Source of the DNA: Sphingomonas ginkgonis
Lineage (GTDB): Bacteria > Pseudomonadota > Alphaproteobacteria > Sphingomonadales > Sphingomonadaceae
Assembly: GCF_003970925.1 (NCBI RefSeq)
Contig: NZ_RWJF01000001.1
Location: 676,501 to 740,500, forward strand
Direction of reading: 5' to 3'
DNA: 64,000 nt
Shown: piece after piece, positions 52,355 through 63,798 of the stretch
How positions within the stretch are numbered: position 1 is the first letter of the stretch
Layout: the number at the start of each line of letters is the position of its first letter
The notes under the pieces: model-generated
Databases searched by the model: none
Seen by the model: the letters and a program-made list of their open reading frames with translations, nothing else
Told to the model about the DNA's origin: nothing
Position numbers and translations under genes: made by a program

Positions 52355-53947
52355 TCAGGCGTCGCGATAGCCCGGAGTCGGCGCGCCCGGCATCGGCGGG
52401 ACCGGCTGCGGCGGCGCGTCGCTGTCCGCCTCGGGGACGTCGAGGATCCCGCGCCCGACATGGCTGCGGCTGCGCGAATAGCCGAAGTAGACGAGCAGGC
52501 CGGCGGCGCCCCACACCACCAGCACCATCTTCGCGATGAACGGCAGGTTGAGGTAGAGGCCGATGCAGCCGATGATCGCCAGCGGCGAGATGATCGCCAC
52601 CGCCGGGGTGCGGAACGGGCGGTGCCGCGACGGGTCCTGCCGGCGCAGCACGAACACCGCCAGCGCCACCATGGCGAAGGCGAACAGCGTGCCCGAGTTG
52701 GAATAGTCGGCGAGCTGGCCGACCGGCAGGAAGGCCGCCGCGAGCGTGACGACGATGCCGGTGAAGGCAGTCACCACGTGCGGGGTCTTGTACTTGGGAT
52801 GGACCGCGGCGAGCCGCTCGGGGAGCAGGCCGTCGCGCGCCATGACGAAGAAGATGCGGGTCTGGCCGAACATCATCATCAGCACCACCGAGGGCAGCGC
52901 GATGAAGGCGGCGACGCCCATCAGGTCGCCGAGCCGCTGGTAGCCGATCGAGCGGAGGACGTGGGCCAGCGCCTCGCGGCTGCAGACCAGCGGCTCGGTC
53001 GCGCCGGAGGCGACGATCGACTGGCACTGCTGGGTGAGCTCGGCCGAGCCCGGGGCGAGCACCGCGCCGGCGGCGTTGCGGACCGGGTCGGCGCCGAGCG
53101 CGCCGATCGCGCCCGCCGCGACCAGCAGGTAGAAGACGGTGCAGAAGAGCAGCGAGCCGATCAGCCCGATCGGGACGTTGCGCTGCGGGTTGACCGTCTC
53201 CTCCGCCGCGGTCGAGACGGCGTCGAACCCGACATAGGCGAAGAAGATCGAAGCGGCGGCGCCGACCACGCCGTAGGTCCCCCAGCCGTTGGGGATGAAG
53301 GGGGTGAAGTGCGACCCGTTGAGCACCGGCAGGGTGAGGATGATGAAGGCGGTCAGCGCGACCACCTTGACCAGCACCAGCGCCGAGGTGAAGCGCGCGC
53401 TCTCCTTGGTGCCGAGGATGAGCAGGCCGGTGATCAGCAGCGAGATGACCACCGCGGGGAGGTTGATGAGCCCGCCGCCGGACGGCCCAACCGCAAGCGC
53501 CTCGGGGACGATCACCCCCCAGCTCTTGAGGAGGCCGACGAAATAGCCCGACCAGCCGACCGCCACCGCGGAGGCGCCGACGGCATATTCGAGGATCAGC
53601 GCCCAGCCGACCATCCACGCCAGCACCTCGCCCATCACGGCGTAGGTGTAGGTGTAGGCGGAGCCCGAGACCGGGACCATCGAGGCCAGCTCGGAATAGC
53701 AGAGCGCGGCGACGGCGCAGACGAAGCCGGCGATCACAAAGCTGATCATCATCGCCGGGCCGGCCTTCTGCGCGGCCTCGGAGGTGAGCACGAAGATCCC
53801 GGTGCCGATGACGGCGCCGATCCCGAGCATGGTCAGCTGGAAGGCGCCCAGCGTCCGGTGAAGCGATTTCTTTTCGGCCGTGGCCAGAATGGCGTCGAGC
53901 GGCTTGACCCGTCCGAGCAATCCTCCGCGTGGTGCGGCAGTCGCCAT
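52355..53947 (-). CDS. APC-family amino acid permease (cationic type)
   Basis: 530 residues, 12-14 helices. The first helices carry GIGAVIGTGIFVLTS and YSELASMVPVSGSAYTYTY, and later FFAYVGFDAVSTAAEE, all standard APC/CAT signatures for substrate binding. C-terminal tail is Pro-rich. It imports amino acids (arginine or lysine type likely from CAT resemblance) with protons or sodium. It has its own terminator at 52301-52327. Confidence 0.92.
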   Translation of the reverse strand: MATAAPRGGLLGRVKPLDAILATAEKKSLHRTLGAFQLTMLGIGAVIGTGIFVLTSEAAQKAGPAMMISFVIAGFVCAVAALCYSELASMVPVSGSAYTYTYAVMGEVLAWMVGWALILEYAVGASAVAVGWSGYFVGLLKSWGVIVPEALAVGPSGGGLINLPAVVISLLITGLLILGTKESARFTSALVLVKVVALTAFIILTLPVLNGSHFTPFIPNGWGTYGVVGAAASIFFAYVGFDAVSTAAEETVNPQRNVPIGLIGSLLFCTVFYLLVAAGAIGALGADPVRNAAGAVLAPGSAELTQQCQSIVASGATEPLVCSREALAHVLRSIGYQRLGDLMGVAAFIALPSVVLMMMFGQTRIFFVMARDGLLPERLAAVHPKYKTPHVVTAFTGIVVTLAAAFLPVGQLADYSNSGTLFAFAMVALAVFVLRRQDPSRHRPFRTPAVAIISPLAIIGCIGLYLNLPFIAKMVLVVWGAAGLLVYFGYSRSRSHVGRGILDVPEADSDAPPQPVPPMPGAPTPGYRDA

Positions 53948-54018
53948 GAAATTCCCCTTGGTAAACTCTCTCTCGTGGGCGCGGAGCCTAGCGGGGAATG
54001 GGGAGGAAACAAGCTTCG

Positions 54019-54396
54019 TTAGCGCGCGAGCATGGGCCCGAGCGGCTGGCCGCCGAAGATATGGACGTGGAGGTGGGGGATTTCCTGGTGCGCACGCTTG
54101 CCGGTGTTGGCGAGCACCCGGTAGCCCTGCGCGCTCGCCCCGACCTGCCGCGCCGCCTCGCCGATCGCGCGGGTGAAGTCGGCGATCTCGGCGTCCGAGG
54201 CGCGCGCGGAGAAATCGTCCCAGCTGACGTAGGCGCCCTTGGGCATGACCAGCACGTGGATCGGCGCCTGCGGGTTGATGTCGTGGATGGCGAGGCTGTG
54301 CTCGGTCTCCAGCACCGGCTTGGACGGCAGCTCGCCGCGCAGCACGCGGGCGAGGATGTTGGTGTCGTCATAGGCTTTGGTGTGATCGACCGGCAT
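54019..54396 (-). CDS. HIT-family nucleotide hydrolase
   Basis: 125 residues from ATG 54396. The HIT triad is HLHVHIFGG, with AIHDINPQAPIHVLVMPK and ANTGKRAHQEIPH before it, as in HinT-type proteins. These cytoplasmic enzymes split AMP-lysine or other nucleoside phosphoramidates. It is divergent from sspB, whose start is 54 bases away. Confidence 0.92.
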   Translation of the reverse strand: MPVDHTKAYDDTNILARVLRGELPSKPVLETEHSLAIHDINPQAPIHVLVMPKGAYVSWDDFSARASDAEIADFTRAIGEAARQVGASAQGYRVLANTGKRAHQEIPHLHVHIFGGQPLGPMLAR

Positions 54397-54449
54397 TTGC
54401 GCTTCGTCCCTGCTTGACCCTCGATTCCGCCGCGCTACCACGGACCGCG

Positions 54450-54932
54450 ATGAGCGACGAGACGCCCGAGAGCCTGATTCCCTACGACGAGATCGTGCAG
54501 GAGGCGCTGCGCGCGGTCGTCGGCCGGGTGCTGCACGAGGTGGAGCAGACCGGGACCCTGCCGGGCGGCCACCATTTCTACATCACCTTCAAGACCAAGC
54601 TGCCGGGGGTGTCGATCCCCAAGCACCTGCAGGAGCGGTTCCCGGACGAGATGACGATCGTCATCCAGCACCGCTTCTGGGACCTCAAGGTGGCGGACGA
54701 CCATTTCTCGGTCGGCCTGTCGTTCGGCGGGGTGCCGGCGACTCTCCGCGTACCGTTCGCGGCGGTGACCGACTTCGTCGACCCGGCGGTCGACTTCAGC
54801 CTCAAGTTCCAGGCCAACGGCGCGCCCGACGGCCACGAGGAACATGACGAGCCGGAGAACGACGGGCCGGCGATCCCCCCGGTCGAGGACGGCTCCAACG
54901 TCGTCAGCGTGGACTTCACGCGCAAGAAATAA
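54450..54932 (+). CDS. sspB: SspB-family ClpXP adaptor
   Basis: 160 residues from ATG 54450. The alphaproteobacterial SspB core is clear: SLIPYDEIVQEALRAVV, then HHFYITFKTKLPGVSIP and MTIVIQHRFWDLKV. The acidic C-terminal tail ends SVDFTRKK, the ClpX-binding XB-like motif. It tethers ssrA-tagged peptides to ClpXP for degradation. Confidence 0.92.
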   Translation: MSDETPESLIPYDEIVQEALRAVVGRVLHEVEQTGTLPGGHHFYITFKTKLPGVSIPKHLQERFPDEMTIVIQHRFWDLKVADDHFSVGLSFGGVPATLRVPFAAVTDFVDPAVDFSLKFQANGAPDGHEEHDEPENDGPAIPPVEDGSNVVSVDFTRKK

Positions 54933-55009
54933 GCCGCCGTCCGGCCCGGCATCGCGTCACCCTGAACTTGTTTCGGGGCCCCTTTCCCCGCTAGGCGCGA
55001 CCTCGACCC

Positions 55010-55039
55010 ATGGGTGCTGAACCCGGTTCAGCATGACGG
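55010..55039. repeat. REP-like dyad (copy 1), upstream of fumC
   Basis: ATGGGTGCTGAACC, C, GGTTCAGCATGACGG contains the perfect dyad TGCTGAACC-n-GGTTCAGCA. The second copy at 57026-57055 differs at one base. It is preceded by CACCCTGAACTTGTTTCGGGG, also typical of dispersed sphingomonad repeats. Confidence 0.75.
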
Positions 55040-55053
55040 AAAAGAGGATCAGC

Positions 55054-56448
55054 ATGCCCACCCAGACCCGCACCGAGACCGACAGCTTCGGACCGATCGA
55101 GGTTCCCGCCGACTGCTACTGGGGCGCCCAGACCGAGCGGTCGATCGAGAATTTCCCGTTCGGGCCGCGCGAGCAGATGCCGGCCGAGATCGTCCATGCG
55201 CTGGGCTTCGTGAAGCAGGCCGCGGCGCGGGTGAACGCCCGGATCGGCGGGCTCGACCCGGAGATCGCCGAGGCGATCCAGCAAGCCGCGGAGGAAGTCG
55301 CGCGCGGCGACCTCGACAGCCAGTTCCCGCTGGTCATCTGGCAGACCGGCTCGGGCACCCAGTCCAACATGAACGCCAACGAGGTGATCGCCGGCCGCGC
55401 CAACGAGCGGATGGGCGGCAAGCGCGGCGGCAAGTCGCCGGTCCACCCCAACGACCATGTCAACAAGGGCCAGTCGTCCAACGACAGCTTCCCGACCGCG
55501 ATGCACATCGCCGCCGGGCGCGCGGTCAGCGAGAAGCTGCTGCCCGCGCTGCGGACGATCCACGCCCGGCTCGCCGACCAGGCCAGGCGCTGGGACCATA
55601 TCGTCAAGATCGGGCGGACCCACCTGCAGGACGCGACCCCGCTGACGCTGGGCCAGGAATTCTCCGGCTATGCGGCGATGATCGAAGACGACATCGCGCG
55701 GGTCGAGAGCGTGCTGCCGCGGGTGATGCGGCTGGCGCAGGGCGGGACCGCGGTCGGCACCGGGCTGAACGCGCCCAATGGGTTCGCCGAAGCCTTCGCC
55801 GCCGAGGTCGCCAAGCTGACCCGGCTGCCCTTCACCTCGGCCCCCAACAAGTTCGCCGAGCTCGCCGCGCACGACACGCTGGTCGAGCTCCACGGGGTGC
55901 TGAACACGATCGCGGTTTCGCTGTCCAAGATCGCCAACGACGTGCGGCTGCTGGGCTCGGGGCCGCGCTGCGGGCTGGGCGAACTCAAGCTGCCGGAGAA
56001 CGAGCCGGGCAGCTCGATCATGCCGGGCAAGGTCAACCCGACCCAGGCCGAGATGCTGACGATGGTCGCCGCGCAGGTAATGGGCAACCAGGTCGCGGTC
56101 ACTATCGGTGGGCTCCAGGGTCACATGGAGCTGAACGTGTTCAAGCCGCTGATCGGTGCCAACGTGGTGCGCTCGATCAACCTGCTGAGCGTCGGGATGG
56201 AGAGCTTCACGACACGGATGCTCGACGGCACCGAGCCCGACGAGAAGCGGATCAGCGAGCTGATGAATCGCTCGCTGATGCTGGTCACCGCGCTGGCGCC
56301 GGAGATCGGCTACGACAATGCCGCCAACATCGCCAAGCACGCCCACAAGAAGGGGCTGACGCTGAAGGAGGCGGGGCTCGAGCTGGGGCTGGTCGACGAG
56401 GCGACCTTCGACCGGGTGGTCAAGCCCGAGGCGATGCTTGGGCGGTAG
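55054..56448 (+). CDS. fumC: FumC, class II fumarate hydratase
   Basis: 464 residues from ATG 55054 (AGAGGA upstream; the earlier ATG lies inside the repeat). The start is [20 protein letters not shown], with [21 protein letters not shown] and [17 protein letters not shown] as fumarase blocks. The signature [16 protein letters not shown] (about 318-333) includes the catalytic Ser loop. It converts fumarate to malate in the TCA cycle and has no iron-sulfur centre. Confidence 0.98.
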   Translation: MPTQTRTETDSFGPIEVPADCYWGAQTERSIENFPFGPREQMPAEIVHALGFVKQAAARVNARIGGLDPEIAEAIQQAAEEVARGDLDSQFPLVIWQTGSGTQSNMNANEVIAGRANERMGGKRGGKSPVHPNDHVNKGQSSNDSFPTAMHIAAGRAVSEKLLPALRTIHARLADQARRWDHIVKIGRTHLQDATPLTLGQEFSGYAAMIEDDIARVESVLPRVMRLAQGGTAVGTGLNAPNGFAEAFAAEVAKLTRLPFTSAPNKFAELAAHDTLVELHGVLNTIAVSLSKIANDVRLLGSGPRCGLGELKLPENEPGSSIMPGKVNPTQAEMLTMVAAQVMGNQVAVTIGGLQGHMELNVFKPLIGANVVRSINLLSVGMESFTTRMLDGTEPDEKRISELMNRSLMLVTALAPEIGYDNAANIAKHAHKKGLTLKEAGLELGLVDEATFDRVVKPEAMLGR

Positions 56449-56983
56449 GACCCGGCTGGCGGCGCTTGGCGCGGGACTGGCGCTGGTCGCCGGCTGCGCC
56501 GCCGAGCGCCCGGTTGGGCCGGGAGCGGCCGCGACATCGCTGCGGTCGGGCCCGCGTGGCGCCGCCGCGGAAGAAGCGCCGGTCGCCACGCCCGCCGCCT
56601 ATGTCGCGCGGGCCGCGTCCTACAACCTGCTGGTGATCCGGGCGTCCGAGCTGCTGCCGGCGCCCGCCGCCAACCTGGCGCACAACCTCGCCGCGCTGGA
56701 CCTAGCGCGGGATCATCGCGGGCTAGCGGCACAGCTGTCGTTCGCCGGGCGGCGGCTCGACCTGCTGCCGGGCGCGGGGCTGCTTCCCAACCACCAGCGC
56801 TGGCTCGACGAGTTCGCCGCCGCTCCGACCGAGGCGGCCTACCTTCGGCTGATGCGGCGGGTGCACCAGAACAGCCATGCGCTGCATGCGGCCTTCGCGG
56901 CGCGGGGGACCAGCCCGACGCTGCGCGCGGTCGCGGCGAACGCGGCGGCGGTGGAGCGGCGGCACTGGGGACTGCTGCAGTAG
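56438..56983 (+). CDS. DUF4142 lipoprotein
   Basis: 181 residues from TTG 56438, 11 bases before the fumC stop, with GAGG seven bases upstream. Lipobox LVAGC (Cys about 20). The helical body [35 protein letters not shown] and [18 protein letters not shown] matches DUF4142, often periplasmic and stress-linked, but with no proven activity. Translationally linked to fumC by overlap. Confidence 0.75.
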   Translation: MGGRTRLAALGAGLALVAGCAAERPVGPGAAATSLRSGPRGAAAEEAPVATPAAYVARAASYNLLVIRASELLPAPAANLAHNLAALDLARDHRGLAAQLSFAGRRLDLLPGAGLLPNHQRWLDEFAAAPTEAAYLRLMRRVHQNSHALHAAFAARGTSPTLRAVAANAAAVERRHWGLLQ

Positions 56984-57025
56984 GGAGCCGGCGCCCTGTC
57001 TTCTCGCGGCGGGTAGCGCTTCACG

Positions 57026-57055
57026 ATGGGTGCTGAACCAGGTTCAGCATGACGG
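57026..57055. repeat. REP-like dyad (copy 2), upstream of the ArsR gene
   Basis: Same 30-base element as 55010-55039 with one substitution at the centre (A for C). It lies 60 bases before the ArsR-family start. Confidence 0.75.
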
Positions 57056-57115
57056 TCGGTGAAGGGGTGCTTGGCGCGTTGCGTCCGGCCCGCCGAGCTG
57101 ATAATAGTGAACCAC

Positions 57116-57475
57116 ATGGTTCAGTATGCGCTGCCCTCGCTCGATCTCTCCTTCGCCGCGCTGGCGGACGCGACCCGGCGCGGGGTGATCGAGCAGCTCG
57201 GCCGCGCCGACGCCTCGATCAGCAGCCTCGCCGACCGGTTCCAGATGACCCTGACGGGCATGAAGAAGCATATCGCCGTGCTCGAGCGGGCGGGCCTCGT
57301 CGTCACCGAGAAGGTCGGGCGCGTGCGGACCTGCCGGCTGGAGCGTGGCGCGCTCGCGGCGGAAGCGGACTGGATCGCGGCGCACCGCCGGCTGTTCGAG
57401 GCGCGGTTCGACGCGCTCGACCGGATCATTCTCGAACTCAAGCAGGAGGAAGACGATGGACCAGCAAGCGACTAG
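57116..57475 (+). CDS. ArsR-family transcription regulator
   Basis: 119 residues from ATG 57116. The ArsR winged helix is clear: FAALADATRRGVIEQLGRAD, then ISSLADRFQMTLTGMKKHIAVLERAGLV. No CxC metal site is seen, so it belongs to the metal-free group that controls an adjacent SRPBCC gene. It overlaps that gene by 20 bases. Confidence 0.9.
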   Translation: MVQYALPSLDLSFAALADATRRGVIEQLGRADASISSLADRFQMTLTGMKKHIAVLERAGLVVTEKVGRVRTCRLERGALAAEADWIAAHRRLFEARFDALDRIILELKQEEDDGPASD

Positions 57476-57953
57476 CCACCCGTTCGCGCCGAACCGCACC
57501 GAGGTCGAGCGCACGTCCGACCGCGAGCTGGTCGTCACCCGCCTGTTCGACGCCCCGCCGAGGCTCGTGTTCCGGGCGTGGAGCGACCCCGAGCTGTTCC
57601 GCCGCTGGTGGGTGCCGCAGGGCATCGGGCTCCAGCTGCTGGCCTGCGAGCTCGATGTTCGCACCGGCGGCGGATACCGGCTGGTGTTCGCCATGGGCGA
57701 GGACAGCATGGCGTTCCACGGCAAATATCTGTCGGTGGCGCCCGACGAGCGGATCGTCTGGACCAACGAGGAGGAGGAAGACGGCGCGGTCACCACCGTC
57801 ACCTTCGAGGACCGGGGCGGCCAAACGCTGCTGACCTTCCACGAAATCTATCCGACCAGCGAAGGGCTCGAGGAAGCGATGAAGGGGTCGGCCGCCGGCC
57901 TGCCGACGCAGCTGGACCAGCTGGCCGAGCTGCTGCCGACGATCGCGGGCTGA
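57456..57953 (+). CDS. SRPBCC (AHSA1/START-like) domain protein
   Basis: 165 residues from ATG 57456. AHSA1 pattern: ELVVTRLFDAPPRLVFRAWSDPELFRRWW at the start, GGGYRLVF, GKYLSVAPDERIVWT and a final helix SAAGLPTQLDQLAELL. The helix-grip fold binds hydrophobic ligands. ArsR-SRPBCC pairs are common, and the ArsR protein here likely represses this operon. Confidence 0.9.
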   Translation: MDQQATSHPFAPNRTEVERTSDRELVVTRLFDAPPRLVFRAWSDPELFRRWWVPQGIGLQLLACELDVRTGGGYRLVFAMGEDSMAFHGKYLSVAPDERIVWTNEEEEDGAVTTVTFEDRGGQTLLTFHEIYPTSEGLEEAMKGSAAGLPTQLDQLAELLPTIAG

Positions 57954-58020
57954 ACCCGGGGCGGAGCCGGTCCGGAGGGAGGGATCAGGGGAGCGGCGGC
58001 GCTCGCGCGCAGCCGCGAAC

Positions 58021-58080
58021 CCCCTCACCCTCCCACCGCTGAGCGGCGGGCTCCTCCCTCTCCCCGCCGGGGAGAGGGAA
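58021..58080. repeat. intergenic dyad-rich repeat between convergent genes
   Basis: Contains CCCCTCACCCTCCCACCG and the perfect dyad CCCTCTCCCCG-C-CGGGGAGAGGG at 58056-58078. Same family as 9165-9300 and 14334-14434. Confidence 0.65.
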
Positions 58081-58098
58081 GGCAGGCGGTCCGGCCGC

Positions 58099-58461
58099 CT
58101 AATGGCGGATGACGATGTCGACCTGCTCGGGGGCGACGTCGAAGAGGTCGGCGATTTCGCGGCGATAGCGGTCGAGCCGTTCGCGGCGGCTGGGTTCGGG
58201 TTGGCCGGGCGCGGGAGCGTCAGCCGCGAAAGGGGCCGAGACATTGTCGTCGCTGCGCGCGCTCATCAGCTGCATCCAGTCGACCTCGAGCACCTTCTCG
58301 AGGCGGAGGACGACCTCCATCCGCGGCATCACGCCCTGGTCTTCCCAGTTGTTGACCGCGGTCGGGCTGACCCCGACCCGCCGCGCCAGCTCCGACTTGC
58401 TGAGACCCGCCAGCTCGCGGAACCGCTTGATGCGGGCGCCGACCCGCTCTGCCCTGTTCAT
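58099..58461 (-). CDS. XRE-family HTH transcription regulator
   Basis: 120 residues from ATG 58461. N-terminal XRE domain: VGARIKRFRELAGLSKSELARRVGVSPTAVNNWED (about residues 7-60), then a linker and SRRERLDRYRREIADLFDVAPEQVDIVI, a likely dimerisation or ligand part. Two GTTTAAAC half-sites 34-60 bases upstream may be an autoregulatory operator. Confidence 0.88.
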   Translation of the reverse strand: MNRAERVGARIKRFRELAGLSKSELARRVGVSPTAVNNWEDQGVMPRMEVVLRLEKVLEVDWMQLMSARSDDNVSAPFAADAPAPGQPEPSRRERLDRYRREIADLFDVAPEQVDIVIRH

Positions 58462-58494
58462 GGTCCTTCCTTCCCGCGCAACGTTGAAGGGAAG

Positions 58495-58520
58495 GTTTAA
58501 ACTAAAGTTTGTGTTTAAAC
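58495..58520 (-). promoter_or_regulatory. paired GTTTAAAC elements upstream of the XRE gene
   Basis: Two identical palindromic octamers at 58495-58502 and 58513-58520, 18 bases centre to centre, in a locally AT-rich stretch between the PagL-like gene and the XRE gene. Such spacing (near two helical turns) is common for HTH operators. It could also include a -10 region. Confidence 0.45.
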
Positions 58521-58562
58521 AATGGTGGAAACAGGGCTGCCGTTTCAAGGGCGCTCTGTGCG

Positions 58563-59072
58563 CTACAACCGGAAGGTCAGCCGTGCGCCGATGTTGTCGA
58601 TGCCGGGGTTCTCGCGGCTGAACAGCTGGGCGTGGCTCAGGTGGACCCAGCTCGCCTCGAGGCTGACGCGGTCGCCGAGGTCGGTGCCGATGCCGAGCTC
58701 GGGCTCGAACAGGATCCGGCTGCCGAAGGCGATCCGGTCGGAGCGGTAGTAGCGGCCGGCCGAGCCGTTGTGGATGGCGAGGCCGAGCCCCGGGCGGACG
58801 AAGATGCGGCGGCCGAACCTGGCCGAGAGGCCGGCAGCGGCATAGTCGGTGTCGCCGTTGCTGTTGAGCGCGCCGAAGGCGTAGGGCTGGAGCTTCCACA
58901 GGACCGGACGGCCGCGGAGGCCGAGCTGCAGGTCGACCCCATGCTCGAGCCCGCCGCCGAGCGAGAGCGGCGTGTCGACCGCATGCTTGTAGAGCCCGCC
59001 GAACAGCTCGCCGGCCTGGGCAGGCGCCGCGGCGAACCCGGCGAGGCCGATGAGAAGAATTTTCCGCATCAT
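58563..59072 (-). CDS. PagL-family acyloxyacyl / lipid A 3-O-deacylase-like outer-membrane protein
   Basis: 169 residues. Signal peptide to AQAGE (about 20). The barrel ends in ASWVHLSHAQLFSRENPGIDN and ARLTFRL. The catalytic HxS of PagL is kept (His144, Ser146), but the Asn after Ser is His and the Glu position is Asp159. PagL removes the 3-O acyl chain of lipid A. Activity of this variant is uncertain. Start either at 59072 or the next codon. Confidence 0.78.
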   Translation of the reverse strand: MMRKILLIGLAGFAAAPAQAGELFGGLYKHAVDTPLSLGGGLEHGVDLQLGLRGRPVLWKLQPYAFGALNSNGDTDYAAAGLSARFGRRIFVRPGLGLAIHNGSAGRYYRSDRIAFGSRILFEPELGIGTDLGDRVSLEASWVHLSHAQLFSRENPGIDNIGARLTFRL

Positions 59073-59104
59073 CCTCAACGGTTTGCGAAAAAGGGGCGGG
59101 GGCG

Positions 59105-59683
59105 TCAACCGCCGGCTTGCCAGGCCCGGATCGCCGCCGAGGGGTGGAGCAGCATGAGGATGTTCAGGCTGAGGTTGTCGCGGATCTCGTAAAGCGGGAC
59201 GAGTTCGAGCGCGACCACCGCGGCGATGCTCGCCCACAGCGGGAGGCGGCGGGCGAGGAAGAAGCCGACCGCCATCATCACGATGTCGGAGACGCTGTTG
59301 ACGATGCTGTCGCCGGTATAGCCGATCGCCGCGGTGACCGAGCGGTAGCGGTGGATGACGAGCGGGCTGTTCTCGACCAGCTCCCAGAAGCTCTCGACCG
59401 AGACGGCGAGCGCGAAGCGATGCTCGGGGCTCCAGCGGCGGAGCAGCAGCCACAGCGCGCCGTAGAAGAGGAAGCCGTGGACGATGTGGCTGAGGCTGTA
59501 CCAGTCGGCGAGCATCTGGCTGGTCCGCGGCGAGCTGGCGCTGCCGACCCACAGGTCGATCCGCCCGCAGGTGCAGATCGGCGGCCGGTTCATCAGGTAG
59601 AGGACCGCCGCGGTCAGCGCGACGATCGCGACGCTGAACGGGGTGAGGGCGAGACTGATCCTGCCCGAGCCACCCTTTGCCAT
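59105..59683 (-). CDS. UPF0314 (DUF2585) membrane protein
   Basis: 192 residues. Helices at about 15-32, 62-82, 120-150 and 155-172, with LADWYSLSHIVHGFLFYG and VESFWELVENSPLVIHRYR as the family signature, including several His and Glu facing one side. Members occur in many alphaproteobacteria; function unknown. Same strand as the PagL-like gene, which starts 32 bases later. Confidence 0.88.
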   Translation of the reverse strand: MAKGGSGRISLALTPFSVAIVALTAAVLYLMNRPPICTCGRIDLWVGSASSPRTSQMLADWYSLSHIVHGFLFYGALWLLLRRWSPEHRFALAVSVESFWELVENSPLVIHRYRSVTAAIGYTGDSIVNSVSDIVMMAVGFFLARRLPLWASIAAVVALELVPLYEIRDNLSLNILMLLHPSAAIRAWQAGG

Positions 59684-59769
59684 GCCTTACTCCCCCTGAC
59701 GCCCCGGACGCCTCGCTAGCGGACTGCGACGGCCCTTGCCAAGCCGGTTGCGGGAAGGGACAAGCGGCG

Positions 59770-60753
59770 ATGCTTCGCTCCTATGGACCCGGCTGCGACG
59801 GCGGCGTCATCAAGGCCGAACAGGGGGTGCATATCCCCGACCATGCGACCTGGATCGACCTCGAGGAGCCGACCCGCGAGGAGGAGCAGCTGGTCGAGCG
59901 CTGCGTCGGGGTCGAGGTGCCGACCCGCGACGAGATGGCCGAGATCGAGCCGTCGAGCCGTCTCTACGAGAAGAAGGGCGCGCTTTACCTCACCCTCTCC
60001 ACCCTGTTCGGGGTCGACGAGGGGCATCCGACCGCCGAGCCGATCACCTTCGTCCTGACCAGGGACCGGCTGGTGACGGTCCGCTACGCCACCCCCAAGC
60101 CGATCCGCAGCTTTTCCGACCATGTCTTCCGCGAGCCCGAGCTGGCCCGGACCGCGCTCGGCACGCTGACCAACCTGCTCGACGTGATCATCGAGCGGCT
60201 GGCCGACGAGATCGAGAATGTCGGCGGCGAATATGAGACCATTTCCGACCGCATCTTCCGCTCCGACGTGGCGACCAGCCGGCGCATCCCGACCGACAAG
60301 CTGCAGGTGCTGATCCTGCGGGTCGGGCGGGCCCAGTCGCTGCTGGCGCGGATCCGCGAGACGGCGGTCAGCACCGCCCGGCTGCTGTCCTTCCTCGGCG
60401 CCAGCGCGCGACTCCACGAGAAGGGGGAGGAGGGCGCGCTCGACCATGTCCGCAGCCTCGCCGCCGACGTCTCCAGCCTTGTCGACCATTCGACCTTCCT
60501 GTCGGGCAACATCACCTTCCTGCTCGACGCCGCGCTGGGGCTGATCGGGATCGAGCAGAACGCGGCGATGAAGCTGTTCAGCTGGGCCGCGGTGGTGTTC
60601 CTCCCGCCGACGCTGATCGCCGGCATCTACGGGATGAACTTCGAGCACATCCCCGAGCTCAAGTGGCTCTACGGCTATCCCTGGGCGCTCGGGCTGATGC
60701 TGCTGAGCGGGATCGGCCCCTATTTCTATTTCCGCCGCCGCGGCTGGATCTGA
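59770..60753 (+). CDS. corA: CorA-type magnesium/cobalt transporter
   Basis: 327 residues from ATG 59770. Large soluble N-terminal funnel (to about 260), then two helices with the CorA motif YGMNF (near 287-291) after VFLPPTLIAGI; the second helix runs WALGLMLLSGIGPYFYF. It forms a pentameric channel for magnesium in the inner membrane. The loop between the helices reads EHIPEL, close to the usual MPEL. Confidence 0.93.
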   Translation: MLRSYGPGCDGGVIKAEQGVHIPDHATWIDLEEPTREEEQLVERCVGVEVPTRDEMAEIEPSSRLYEKKGALYLTLSTLFGVDEGHPTAEPITFVLTRDRLVTVRYATPKPIRSFSDHVFREPELARTALGTLTNLLDVIIERLADEIENVGGEYETISDRIFRSDVATSRRIPTDKLQVLILRVGRAQSLLARIRETAVSTARLLSFLGASARLHEKGEEGALDHVRSLAADVSSLVDHSTFLSGNITFLLDAALGLIGIEQNAAMKLFSWAAVVFLPPTLIAGIYGMNFEHIPELKWLYGYPWALGLMLLSGIGPYFYFRRRGWI

Positions 60754-60852
60754 GCGGCCGGCCTCCGACTTATGGCCGGGGGCCTTTGCGGCGCGCCGAA
60801 CCACTTGCTAAGGGCGCCCGCAACCCCCTCAGGACAAAGCAGGACGCGCCCG

Positions 60853-63531
<2,679 letters not shown>

Positions 63532-63552
63532 GGTCCGGGCTTCCTTCCTGGC

Positions 63553-63630
63553 CGTCACCCCCGCGGAAGCGGGGGTCCTGCCTTTCGGTGGTGGGACGAA
63601 GCTGGATCCCCGCTTTCGCGGGGATGACGG
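63553..63630. repeat. paired-palindrome repeat, copy 1
   Basis: Begins CGTCACCCCCGCGGAAGCGGG and ends GCTTTCGCGGGGATGACGG, with the reversed arms about 50 bases apart. Copy 2 at 63700-63782 has the same two halves. Resembles a BIME-like element, common in intergenic DNA of sphingomonads. Confidence 0.75.
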
Positions 63631-63699
63631 CAAGAGGTTGGCGGAGGGACGACGCGCGGGGGTTCGGGGCCGACGGGAACGGGTTACCGGCCCTACTTT

Positions 63700-63782
63700 C
63701 GTCACCCCCGCGAAGGCGGGGGTCCCGCTGCCTTCGGGTGGCGGGACGGGAAGCTGGATCCCCGCTTTCGCGGGGATGACGG
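63700..63782. repeat. paired-palindrome repeat, copy 2
   Basis: CGTCACCCCCGCGAAGGCGGG at the left and GCTGGATCCCCGCTTTCGCG at the right arm, then GGGATGACGG. Same layout and near-identical right half to copy 1; the centre differs. Lies directly before the start of the last gene. Confidence 0.75.
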
Positions 63783-63798
63783 CGGGGTGCTTGTGGGG

